Source: Sphingomonas sp. 67-36 (lineage in GTDB: Bacteria > Pseudomonadota > Alphaproteobacteria > Sphingomonadales > Sphingomonadaceae). From it: a stretch of DNA of 64,000 bases. Shown here piece by piece: positions 35,783 through 42,897 of this stretch. The stretch is taken from assembly GCA_001897375.1 (NCBI GenBank), contig MKSU01000010.1, positions 86,312 to 150,311 of the forward strand, in the 5' to 3' direction. The notes beneath the pieces are model-generated. The model was not told the DNA's origin and ran no database searches. It saw only the letters and a list, made by a program, of their open reading frames with translations. Each line of letters begins with the position of its first letter. The first letter of the stretch is position 1. Position numbers and translations under genes: made by a program.

Positions 35783-36400
35783 TCAGTCGCCGTTTTCGAC
35801 CAGCCGGCGCAGATCTGCGCCCGCGCTGTCCAGGTCCGCATTCTGCGTCGACAGCGAACTGACCAGCAGGCGCGCCGCGCCGCCGCGATCGAAGACGTAG
35901 ATGCCGGAGCTGTGCGTCACCTCATAATCCCGGCCCGGCCGCACCGAATAGGCCACACGATATCGTCGGGCGAGCGCGGCCAGCGCATCGGGGTCGCCGC
36001 GCAGGCCATCGACCTGCGGGCCGAACGCCGCGACATATTGCCGGAGCACCGGCAGCGTGTCGCGATTCGGATCGACCGTCACGAACAGCACGCGGACCGA
36101 GCCGGCGTCGCGGCCGAGCCGGCGCAGCACCTGCCCGACATTGGCGAGCGTCATCGGGCACACGTCCGGGCAACTGGCGTAGCCGAAATAGAGCAAGGTG
36201 ACCTTGCCGCGATAATCGGCCGCCGTCACCGGCTTGCGGTCATTGGCCCGCGTCATGTCGAACGCCAGCGCCGGCAGGCCGGTGACGACGGTATCGTGCC
36301 AACCCGCTTGCCGGGCGCAGGCGCTCGCCAGCGTCAGCATGAGCGAGGCGGCGAGCAGGCGGGCCATGCTCCGCCGGACTGGACGATGATCGGTGGGCAC
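35783..36400 (-). CDS. SCO1/SenC-family copper chaperone
   Basis: 205 residues from GTG 36400, which has AAAGGA at good spacing; an internal ATG at 36367 has a poor site. The N-terminus has a lipoprotein-like signal (LMLTLASAC). The thioredoxin fold has the copper-binding CPDVC in GYASCPDVCPMTLA and the later His in VTHSSGIYVFD, the three ligands of SCO. Delivers copper to the CuA site of cytochrome oxidase. Convergent with ctaG2, close to ctaG1 and the bufferin locus, so this stretch is rich in copper functions. Confidence 0.92.
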   Translation of the reverse strand: MPTDHRPVRRSMARLLAASLMLTLASACARQAGWHDTVVTGLPALAFDMTRANDRKPVTAADYRGKVTLLYFGYASCPDVCPMTLANVGQVLRRLGRDAGSVRVLFVTVDPNRDTLPVLRQYVAAFGPQVDGLRGDPDALAALARRYRVAYSVRPGRDYEVTHSSGIYVFDRGGAARLLVSSLSTQNADLDSAGADLRRLVENGD

Positions 36401-36608
36401 GGGCGGTTCCTTTCAACCGCCGCTCATCGGCGCAAAGGAGTCGCGATGCAACGCCTGCCTCGGCATCAGATATTTCCGATGCTGGGACACGTCGGCCTGT
36501 GGCGAGCCGTAGGCCGACGCCGCGTCCAGCGATAATCCATCCAGGGGCAGCGACCCGCGTCGCCGACGGGCTGCCCTGACCTGTTCCGCTAGAGGGAAGG
36601 CTTCGGGG

Positions 36609-37307
36609 CTACAGGAGCCAGGAGAAGGCACGGCGCAGGTAATCCTCGCCCCCGGTTCGAACTATCTCGCCGTGCGCCACGATCACGCGCTCGGGATGCG
36701 CGTCGAGCAAGGCGCGTATCCTGGGCCGCGCCGCCGTTCGGTGCCGGAAGCTGAGGCGATATTCGGGCGGAGGATAGCCCCAGCCTTCGACCATCTTCGC
36801 CGTGCCGGCGATCGTCCGCAGCCACCACGGCCAGTGACGCGCGAGGAACGCCTTGCTGAACGGCTGTGACAGGTCGGCGATGATCGCGGTGCGCGAGGCG
36901 CGATGATAAAAGAGCAGCTCATCGAGCAGCGGCGAGTTGGTGAAATGGAACTGGTCGATCTGTCCCGCCCATTCCGGCGGCGGATCATCTCCCAGCGTTC
37001 CCGAGAAGCTCAGCGCCGCAAGCTTCGCGATGGTCGATCGAGTGCCCCACATGCGCGCGTCGGGGAAGGCCTTCTGCCACGCATCGAGGAACAGGTAGTG
37101 AAGCTTGTTCGGACTGACGAGGTGCCGCACGGGGCCGAGCGCGCGTACCTGCCTTTCGATGTCCGCCGTCAGCTCGACCGGCGACCAAATCCACAGGCCA
37201 CCGTCATCGAGGCGCACCACCGCCATGCGGGTCGGATAATCGTATCCCAAGAACGGGACGATTCCGCCATCTCCTGTCCAGATGTCCGGGCCGAGAGGCT
37301 CCAGCAT
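36609..37307 (-). CDS. DUF4336 domain protein
   Basis: 232 residues. MLEPLGPDIWTGDG, PTRMAVVRLDDGGLWIWSPV, HLVSPNKLHYLFLDAWQKAF and IVAHGEIV match DUF4336, a metallo-beta-lactamase-like fold of unknown function. Conserved metal-ligand residues are reduced relative to true hydrolases of that fold. It lies 69 bases downstream of bufC on the same strand, so could be transcribed with the bufferin genes, but nothing ties it functionally. Confidence 0.8.
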   Translation of the reverse strand: MLEPLGPDIWTGDGGIVPFLGYDYPTRMAVVRLDDGGLWIWSPVELTADIERQVRALGPVRHLVSPNKLHYLFLDAWQKAFPDARMWGTRSTIAKLAALSFSGTLGDDPPPEWAGQIDQFHFTNSPLLDELLFYHRASRTAIIADLSQPFSKAFLARHWPWWLRTIAGTAKMVEGWGYPPPEYRLSFRHRTAARPRIRALLDAHPERVIVAHGEIVRTGGEDYLRRAFSWLL

Positions 37308-37376
37308 GGCGACTCACCAAGGAATGAAAACCGCGATTGCCGCGATATTGTCCCCGAACACCGCCTGATGGAAGGT

Positions 37377-38144
37377 TCATCGCCTGCGGATGGCGGAAGG
37401 CTGTGCCGCGACGATCAGGCCGTCGCCGATCCACCGGCCGAGCATCCGGCCGGCGCGGGCGATCCCCGCTTCCTCGCCGAACGCGTCGGCCATCGCCGTG
37501 CATAGATCGGCGAACCGCATCCCCGCCCGGATCGAGAGCAGCGCCTGCCGCTCATATTGATCGATTGCGCGGAATCGGGCGGTATAGCCCTGCCGCCACA
37601 CGAGGATCGCGCCCGGCTCCGGCAGCAATTCCACCGACGGCGGCTCCTCGCCTTCCGCCAGCGCGGACCAGATCGCGGTGGCGTTGGTCGTCAGGTCGCC
37701 CAAGTCGAGCGTCGGCGTGAGGCGCAGCACGGCGCGGTCCCAGTCGATATCGGTGAGATCATCCGCCGTCAGCGCCACGGCGTCGGTGGCGACGAACGCT
37801 TCGCCCAGCGCCATGTCGAGCCAGGCCAGTTCGGCCACTTCCGGGTCGGCGGGGTAGAGCGCCGCCAGCGTCGCGGGGAAATCGCGCCCGTAAGCGTCGA
37901 GCGTCCAGCTATGCGGCGGCACGCGATCGACATGCGCCACGACCGCCCGGTGGAACGCCTCCCCGCCGATCCAGTCGCGCGTGCGCTCGAAGCTTTCCCC
38001 AAGGCAGGCGGCGAGTTGGGCGCGATAATTGTTCTGATAGACGCGCAGGCCCGGCGCGGTGTCGTCGCCAAGACGAGCGGCGGCATCGCCGTCCTCGCGC
38101 GTCAGCCAGAGGCGCATGTCGCGCTGGAGGGCGAGCAGGCTCAT
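37377..38144 (-). CDS. bufC: DUF2063 partner protein of MNIO enzyme (BufC)
   Basis: 255 residues from ATG 38144, overlapping bufB by 4 bases. The N-terminal DUF2063 domain (MSLLALQRDMRLWLTRED, GLRVYQNNYRAQLAACLGES, RVPPHSWTLDAYGRDFP) is the precursor-binding partner of MNIO enzymes; the C-terminal part is family-typical. Together with BufB it modifies Cys residues of bufferin precursors in the cytoplasm. Order bufA2-bufB-bufC is canonical. Confidence 0.88.
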   Translation of the reverse strand: MSLLALQRDMRLWLTREDGDAAARLGDDTAPGLRVYQNNYRAQLAACLGESFERTRDWIGGEAFHRAVVAHVDRVPPHSWTLDAYGRDFPATLAALYPADPEVAELAWLDMALGEAFVATDAVALTADDLTDIDWDRAVLRLTPTLDLGDLTTNATAIWSALAEGEEPPSVELLPEPGAILVWRQGYTARFRAIDQYERQALLSIRAGMRFADLCTAMADAFGEEAGIARAGRMLGRWIGDGLIVAAQPSAIRRR

Positions 38145-38971
38145 GCCGCTTCCCGCAGCGCGCCGCTCGCGATCCGGCGGGCGGTGTCGAGTTCGGCGAG
38201 CAGGTCGGCGAGGGGAGGGATATCGTCGTCGCGCTCGATCATCGTCGCGACCGGGCCGAGGCGCGGCAGGACATGCGCGTAGAGATCCCACACCGATGCG
38301 GGCACCGGGCGGTCATGCGTGTCGATCAGCAATTCCTTGCCCCGGCTGTGGCCGGCGAGATGGACCTGCCGCACGCGATCATGCGGCACGCCGTCGAGAT
38401 AGGCGATCGGGTCGAAGCCGTGGTTGCTCGCGCTCACGAACACATTGTTGACGTCGAGCAGCAGGCCGCAGCCGGTGCGCGCGCAGATGCTATCGAGGAA
38501 GTGCCATTCGGTCATGTCGGCGGGGGCGAAGTCGATATAGCTGGATGGGTTCTCGATCAGCATCTCGCGTCCCAGCGCCTCCTGCGCGCGATCGATATTG
38601 GCGCAGACCACCTCCAGCGCCTCCGCGGTATAGGGAAGCGGCAGCAGGTCGTGCGAGCTGAAGCCCTCGATCCGCGTCCAGCTCAGGTGATCGGAGACGA
38701 ACAGCGGCTCGATCTCGTCGACCAATGCCCTGAGGCGTGCGAGATAGGCGCCGTCCAGCCCGTCGGCCGAACCGATCGACATCGACACGCCGTGCAGCGC
38801 AACCGGATAAAGTTCGCGCACGTCGCGCAGGATCTGGCGCGGCCTGCCGCCGTCGACCATGAAATTCTCCGAGATCACCTCGACGAAATCGACCGCGACG
38901 CGGGTATCGAGGAAATCGGCGTAATGCGGCTTGCGCAGGCCAAGGCCGAAGCCGCCGAAGGAGGGTATCAT
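38141..38971 (-). CDS. bufB: DUF692 multinuclear iron oxygenase (MNIO), BufB
   Basis: 276-residue TIM barrel of the DUF692 family. Metal-site segments are visible in order: VALHGVSMSIG, FVSDHLSW, LIENPSSY, LLLDVNNVFVSASNHG, VHLAGHS, LLIDTHDRPV and MIERDDDIP. MNIO enzymes oxidise Cys side chains of peptide substrates; in bufferin loci they make thiooxazole-type groups that bind copper. It overlaps bufC and follows bufA2 after a 59-base gap containing a strong hairpin. Only one MNIO gene is in the locus although two precursor genes are present. Confidence 0.92.
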   Translation of the reverse strand: MIPSFGGFGLGLRKPHYADFLDTRVAVDFVEVISENFMVDGGRPRQILRDVRELYPVALHGVSMSIGSADGLDGAYLARLRALVDEIEPLFVSDHLSWTRIEGFSSHDLLPLPYTAEALEVVCANIDRAQEALGREMLIENPSSYIDFAPADMTEWHFLDSICARTGCGLLLDVNNVFVSASNHGFDPIAYLDGVPHDRVRQVHLAGHSRGKELLIDTHDRPVPASVWDLYAHVLPRLGPVATMIERDDDIPPLADLLAELDTARRIASGALREAA

Positions 38972-38993
38972 CGTCTAGCTCCCGAAAAGGAGA

Positions 38994-39023
38994 ACCGGCC
39001 CGGCCGTTGCGCACCGGGCCGGT
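38994..39023 (-). terminator. GC-rich hairpin between bufA2 and bufB
   Basis: Perfect 10-bp stem (ACCGGCCCGG / CCGGGCCGGT) with a 10-base loop, just after the bufA2 stop. There is no T-run, so it is more likely an attenuator or mRNA 3'-end stabiliser giving more precursor than enzyme. Confidence 0.6.
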
Positions 39024-39030
39024 GGGCCGG

Positions 39031-39294
39031 TCAGTTCGGCGCGGTCAGGCTGCCGCCCGCTGCGGTGCAGGCCTTGGCGGTCAATTCCTTGAAGCCTTGC
39101 CCCTTGCAGTCGTTCTGCCCCTTGCAATCGTTCTTCGCCGTCTTGCAGTCCGACTGGCCCTTGCAGGTGTTGACGCCGTAGCAATGGACCTTGGTGGCGC
39201 CCTTGGCGACGGCGGCGGTCGGCGCGGCGGCCACGCCGATCGCGACGACTGCGGCGGCGGCGGCGATGCTGGTGCCGGTGCGGATGATGGTCAT
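39031..39294 (-). CDS. bufA2: Bufferin precursor, BufA2 type
   Basis: 87 residues from ATG 39294 with GGAG upstream. A Sec signal peptide (about 1-30, ending AAVAK) is followed by a Cys-rich core: VHCYGVNTCKGQSDCKTAKN and repeats DCKGQNDCKGQGF, with six Cys at 38, 44, 50, 57, 63 and 76. Bufferins are periplasmic copper-binding ribosomal peptides modified by MNIO and partner before export. The Lys/Gly-spaced CKGQ repeats mark the BufA2 subtype. A SigF-type promoter lies 43 bases upstream of the start. Confidence 0.9.
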   Translation of the reverse strand: MTIIRTGTSIAAAAAVVAIGVAAAPTAAVAKGATKVHCYGVNTCKGQSDCKTAKNDCKGQNDCKGQGFKELTAKACTAAGGSLTAPN

Positions 39295-39337
39295 GCTGGT
39301 CTCCGAAAGATGAGGTTGGCCTTGTTGGCCTCCGCAA

Positions 39338-39364
39338 TTCGACCGCCGCGCCTTTCCGGTTACA
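39338..39364 (-). promoter_or_regulatory. ECF (SigF-type) promoter of bufA2
   Basis: On the minus strand: TGTAACC, 16-base spacer, CGAA. The same pattern with the same spacer is found at the other two expected targets (sigF and bufA1). CGAA ends 43 bases before the bufA2 ATG. Confidence 0.8.
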
Positions 39365-39377
39365 GCGCGCGCGAAAA

Positions 39378-40019
39378 TCACCAGCGCAGCAGGCGCGGCC
39401 CGAGCAACGCGCCGATCGATGCCGCCAGCAGGATGCCGAGCGAGTACCAGGTCAGCACGAAGATCGCCGAAACCTCCGGGCAATGGACGCAATAGACCGT
39501 CGCGGCGAACGCCCCCGCCGAAAGCCCGGCCGCCGCGCCCGCCGCGCGCAGCCGGGTCGGCGCGAGTCGGCGGAACGACCAAAGCAGCCCCGCGAAGATC
39601 GGCATCGCCAGCGCCAGCACGATCCACGGGCACACCTTCCAGCTATGCCCGAGCCACATCGCCAGCCACGCGCCCGGCGGAGTCCGCGCCAGTTCGACAA
39701 TGCCCGCGCCGGCGAGCAATACCACCGGCACTGCGAGCAGCCACGCCCAGCGGATGCGCCCGCTGTCCGGCCGGGCGAGTTGCGCGGTCATCCCCAGCGC
39801 CACCACCGACAGCGAGATCGTATAGGTCCATTTCACCCAGAAGCTGAAGCCGTGCATCGCGACGTGCAGGTCGGGCCGAATGCCGAGGGTCCCCACCACC
39901 GCAATCCCGGCGACCAGCGCGCCAAGCAGCAGCCCGATCGCCAGCCGCCGCCCGATCGCATGGCGGGGCACCTTCGGCACGTCGGCGGAGAGGCGCGCGA
40001 TCAGATCGTCGGTGTTCAT
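39378..40019 (-). CDS. nrsF: NrsF-type anti-sigma factor (DUF1109)
   Basis: 213-residue inner-membrane protein with six predicted helices and a short cytoplasmic N-terminus (MNTDDLIARLSADVPKVPRH) that holds the sigma factor. Cys130 in KVCPW and Cys177/Cys180 in YCVHCPE sit where the Caulobacter NrsF has its two essential metal-sensing cysteines. The ATG overlaps the sigF stop (ATGA). It should release SigF when copper or another thiophilic metal is sensed. Confidence 0.88.
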   Translation of the reverse strand: MNTDDLIARLSADVPKVPRHAIGRRLAIGLLLGALVAGIAVVGTLGIRPDLHVAMHGFSFWVKWTYTISLSVVALGMTAQLARPDSGRIRWAWLLAVPVVLLAGAGIVELARTPPGAWLAMWLGHSWKVCPWIVLALAMPIFAGLLWSFRRLAPTRLRAAGAAAGLSAGAFAATVYCVHCPEVSAIFVLTWYSLGILLAASIGALLGPRLLRW

Positions 40020-40555
40020 CGCGCGCCTCCCTGTATTCGCGCCATCAGCGCCTTGAGGCCGCGATGGACCGAGACCTTCACGTCGGATTCGCCGATCCCG
40101 TCCACGGCCGCCGCCTCGCTGATGCTCAGCCCCTCGATCCGGGTCGCGCGGATCATCCGCGCCTGCTTTGGCGGGAGCGTGCCGAGCAGTTCCTCCACGT
40201 CCAGCCGCGCGCCGGATGCGTCCTCGAACCCGTCGGCGACCAGTACCTCTTCCAGCCCCTCGATCGGCTGGAGGCGGCGGACGCGGCGGAAATGGTCGAT
40301 CATCTTGTAACGCGCCACCGCGAACAGCCATGCGGTGAAGGCGCGCTCGCGATCGTAGCTTGCGCGGCGGGTGTGCACCGCAATCAACGTCTCCTGCACC
40401 AGATCCTCGATATCGTCGTCCGCGCCGCTGGAGCGCCGCCGGTAGAAGCCGCGCAGCACGGGCACGAGCAGGCGCAACAATGCGGCGTGGTCGGCGGCAT
40501 TGCCGTCGAGCCCGCTGATCATCAACCGGCGCAACTCGTCCTCGTTCGCCCGCAT
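40016..40555 (-). CDS. sigF: ECF sigma factor, SigF type
   Basis: 179 residues with sigma-2 (about 25-95, DDDIEDLVQETLIAVHTRR and AFTAWLFAVARYKMIDHFRR) and sigma-4 (about 115-170, LPPKQARMIRATRIEGLSIS, with EAAAVDGIGESDVKVSVHRG) regions, no other domain. Paired with a DUF1109 anti-sigma factor as in Caulobacter, where SigF-NrsF controls bufferin genes. It has its own SigF-type promoter, so is probably autoregulated; that promoter lies only about 20 bases before the ATG, giving a very short leader. Confidence 0.92.
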   Translation of the reverse strand: MRANEDELRRLMISGLDGNAADHAALLRLLVPVLRGFYRRRSSGADDDIEDLVQETLIAVHTRRASYDRERAFTAWLFAVARYKMIDHFRRVRRLQPIEGLEEVLVADGFEDASGARLDVEELLGTLPPKQARMIRATRIEGLSISEAAAVDGIGESDVKVSVHRGLKALMARIQGGAR

Positions 40556-40575
40556 TCGCGCTCCTCGTCGGAGGA

Positions 40576-40602
40576 TTCGGCGCAGCCGGGATAAAGGTTA
40601 CA
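40576..40602 (-). promoter_or_regulatory. ECF (SigF-type) promoter of sigF-nrsF
   Basis: Minus strand TGTAACC, 16-base spacer, CGAA, ending 20 bases before the sigF ATG. The GAGGAGCG ribosome site fits between. Identical pattern to the bufA1 and bufA2 promoters. Confidence 0.8.
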
Positions 40603-40633
40603 GCGCCGCGCCGCCATTTTTTCCGCATCGGCC

Positions 40634-40660
40634 TGTAACCGCCCCCGCCGACCGGCCGAA
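40634..40660 (+). promoter_or_regulatory. ECF (SigF-type) promoter of bufA1-doxX
   Basis: TGTAACC at 40634-40640, 16-base spacer, CGAA at 40657-40660. Divergent from the sigF promoter 31 bases away, so one control region drives both directions. About 105 bases separate it from the bufA1 ATG, leaving a leader of nearly 100 bases. Confidence 0.8.
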
Positions 40661-40765
40661 TTGCCGTCGTGATCCGGGCCATCCGCCTCCTTCCGGAGTC
40701 ACCGCGCGGCCCGGCCATTCTCCCGTCCGGGCCGCGCGCAGAGGCGCAGACACAAAGGAAAACCC

Positions 40766-41044
40766 ATGCGTTCCACTCACGCCACGATCGCGGCCACGCT
40801 GGCGATGGCCGTCGCCGGCACCGCGCTCGCCACATCCGCCTCTGCACAGGACAAGCCGACGATGGAGAAATGCTACGGCGTCGCCAAGGCCGGCAAGAAC
40901 GATTGCAAGGCAGGCGCTGGCACGACCTGCGCCGGCACGTCGAAGGCCGATTATCAGGGCAATGCGTGGAAGCTGGTGAAGGCCGGCACCTGCACGTCGA
41001 TCAGGACGCCGAAGGGCAACGGCTCGCTGACGCCCAAGGCCTGA
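40766..41044 (+). CDS. bufA1: Bufferin precursor, BufA1 type (DUF2282)
   Basis: 92 residues with AAAGGA upstream. Signal peptide about 1-28 (ending SASAQ), then the DUF2282 core: [35 protein letters not shown] and VKAGTCTSI, with four Cys at 36, 47, 55 and 76 as in characterised BufA1. In that type two Cys become thiooxazoles and bind copper. There is no bufB/bufC next to it on this strand; it probably uses the enzymes of the divergent bufA2 operon. Followed by a hairpin and doxX. Confidence 0.93.
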   Translation: MRSTHATIAATLAMAVAGTALATSASAQDKPTMEKCYGVAKAGKNDCKAGAGTTCAGTSKADYQGNAWKLVKAGTCTSIRTPKGNGSLTPKA

Positions 41045-41050
41045 TCCGTT

Positions 41051-41073
41051 CCGGCCGGGCGCGTTCCGGCCGG
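41051..41073 (+). terminator. GC-rich hairpin between bufA1 and doxX
   Basis: CCGGCCGG at 41051-41058 and again at 41066-41073; the motif is self-complementary, so an 8-bp stem with 7-base loop forms. No T-run. It parallels the hairpin after bufA2 and probably sets precursor excess by attenuation or stabilisation. Confidence 0.5.
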
Positions 41074-41092
41074 ACATCCATGGAGAGATGAG

Positions 41093-41548
41093 ATGACCTT
41101 GCCGATCGCGCTATACGAGCGTTCCGTCCGTTCCCTGTCGGCGCTGGTGCCGGATGCCTTCCTGCTGCTCGTCGCCCGGCTGGGCATCGCGGGCGTTTTC
41201 TTCATGTCCGGCCGCACCAAGGTGGACGGGGTCATCCACATCACCGACGCCACCTATGAACTGTTCCGCACCGAATATGCGCTGCCGTTGATCCCGCCCG
41301 ATATCGCTGCCGTCGCCGCGACATGGTCCGAGCATGTCTTCTCGATCCTGCTGGTGCTCGGGCTGTTCACGCGCGTCTCGGCGCTGGCGCTGTTCACGAT
41401 GACGCTGACGATCGAGGTGTTCGTCTATCCAGACGCCTGGCCGACGCATCTGAGCTGGGCCGCGATCCTGCTGCCGCTGATGTTCCGCGGCGGAGGCGCG
41501 TGGTCGGCGGACAATTGGTTGAGGAAACGGGAATCCTTCGGGGTGTAA
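41093..41548 (+). CDS. DoxX-family membrane protein
   Basis: 151 residues with four hydrophobic helices. DoxX features: [19 protein letters not shown], the conserved RTK/E after helix 1, and [18 protein letters not shown]. DoxX proteins commonly accompany bufferin operons, where they may link to the respiratory chain or redox state; the exact role is not known. It lies 48 bases after bufA1 and should share its SigF promoter. A short linker joins it to the ClC gene, which probably has its own promoter. Confidence 0.88.
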   Translation: MTLPIALYERSVRSLSALVPDAFLLLVARLGIAGVFFMSGRTKVDGVIHITDATYELFRTEYALPLIPPDIAAVAATWSEHVFSILLVLGLFTRVSALALFTMTLTIEVFVYPDAWPTHLSWAAILLPLMFRGGGAWSADNWLRKRESFGV

Positions 41549-41579
41549 AAGGCACCGCAACGTCCTAAGCGGGCCGGAT

Positions 41580-42881
41580 ATGATCGACTCGCCTCCAGTG
41601 AAGCGCGACACGATGCGCCGGACCAGGGTCCTGCTCCGGCGTCACGGCCCGACCGCCCCGGTATGGCGGGGCCGCGCCGCGATCATCGGCGGCGCGGTAT
41701 TCGTCGGCCTCGCTGCGATTTCCTTCGCGTGGCTCGCCGATCGGGCGAACGAACTGTTCCACCTCCTCGTGACGCATTGCTGGTGGCTGCCGCTGCTGGT
41801 GACGCCGGCCGGCTATGTCCTCATCATCTGGATCACCAACCGGCTGGCGCCCGCCGCGCGCGGATCTGGCATCCCCCAGATCATCGCGGCCAAGCGCGAT
41901 CCGGCCGGCGCGATGGCCGATCTCACCTCGGGGCGCACCGCCGTGCTGAAGGCGGTCCTCACCGCCGGCGCGCTGACGATCGGCGCATCGGTCGGGCGCG
42001 AGGGGCCGACCGTCCAGCTCGGCGCGACGATCATGGCCTATGCGCACAGGCTGCTGCGGGTGCCGCTCAACGCCTCGGTGCTGGTGGCGGGCGCGGCGGC
42101 CGGCGTCGCGGCGGCGTTCAACACGCCGCTGGCGGGGGTCGCCTTCGCGATCGAGGAGCTTGCGGCCGCCTATGAGCAGCGCATGACCTTGCTGGTGATG
42201 ACTGCCGTGCTGATCGCCGGGATGGTCGCGCAGGGCGTGGCGGGCGATTACGTCTATTTCGGGATCGTCGGCCAGACCCTGCCGTTCACCTCCGTGCTGA
42301 TCGTGGCGCCGGTCGCGGGTGTGCTGGGCGGCGCTTTCGGCGGCCTGTTCTCCAGGCTCACCCTATGGTTCGCCCGCGGCGGCGCCAGCCGTATCTCGGG
42401 CGGGCGTCCGTTGCTGCTCGCGGGCGTTTGCGGGCTGATCGTCGCGGGGATCGGCGTTGCGAGCGGCATGACCTGGGGAACGGGCTATGGTGCCGCCCGC
42501 GCGATCATCGAAGGGCACGATGCGCCGCTCTCGTTCGGCGCGGCCAAGTTCGTCAGCACGCTGGCGACCGCCGCCGCCGGCTTGCCGGGTGGAATCTTCG
42601 CGCCGAGCCTCGCGACCGGAGCTGGATTGGGGAACCTGCTCCACGCGCTCTTCCCGAACGAGCCGACCGGCGCGCTCGTGTTGCTGGCGATGGCGGGTTA
42701 CTTCACCGGTGTCGTACGCGCGCCGCTGACGGCCGTCATCATCATGTCCGAGACGACCGGCAGCCGCGGGTTGATGCTCCCGCTGCTCGCCACCGCGCTG
42801 ATCGCCGAACCTGTCGCCTCGCTCGTCTGCCGGGAGCGGCTGTATCACGGTCTCTCGATGGGATTCTTGCGGCCTCGCTGA
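41580..42881 (+). CDS. ClC-family chloride channel or antiporter
   Basis: 433-residue membrane protein. Selectivity-filter motifs are complete: GSGIPQ, the gating-glutamate motif GREGPTVQLG, and GIFAPSLATGAGLG, plus a conserved C-terminal Tyr region. The gating Glu in GREGP points to the usual ClC mechanism, though channel versus H+/Cl- exchanger cannot be decided. No CBS domains follow. Convergent with kdpD, with a gap of 16 bases. Confidence 0.92.
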   Translation: MIDSPPVKRDTMRRTRVLLRRHGPTAPVWRGRAAIIGGAVFVGLAAISFAWLADRANELFHLLVTHCWWLPLLVTPAGYVLIIWITNRLAPAARGSGIPQIIAAKRDPAGAMADLTSGRTAVLKAVLTAGALTIGASVGREGPTVQLGATIMAYAHRLLRVPLNASVLVAGAAAGVAAAFNTPLAGVAFAIEELAAAYEQRMTLLVMTAVLIAGMVAQGVAGDYVYFGIVGQTLPFTSVLIVAPVAGVLGGAFGGLFSRLTLWFARGGASRISGGRPLLLAGVCGLIVAGIGVASGMTWGTGYGAARAIIEGHDAPLSFGAAKFVSTLATAAAGLPGGIFAPSLATGAGLGNLLHALFPNEPTGALVLLAMAGYFTGVVRAPLTAVIIMSETTGSRGLMLPLLATALIAEPVASLVCRERLYHGLSMGFLRPR

Positions 42882-42897
42882 AGCTGGCGGCAACCCG

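Noticed and set aside
36413-36631. 72-codon minus-strand frame just upstream of the SCO gene
   Set aside because: Overlaps the DUF4336 gene end and has no domain; the region is better read as the SCO leader.
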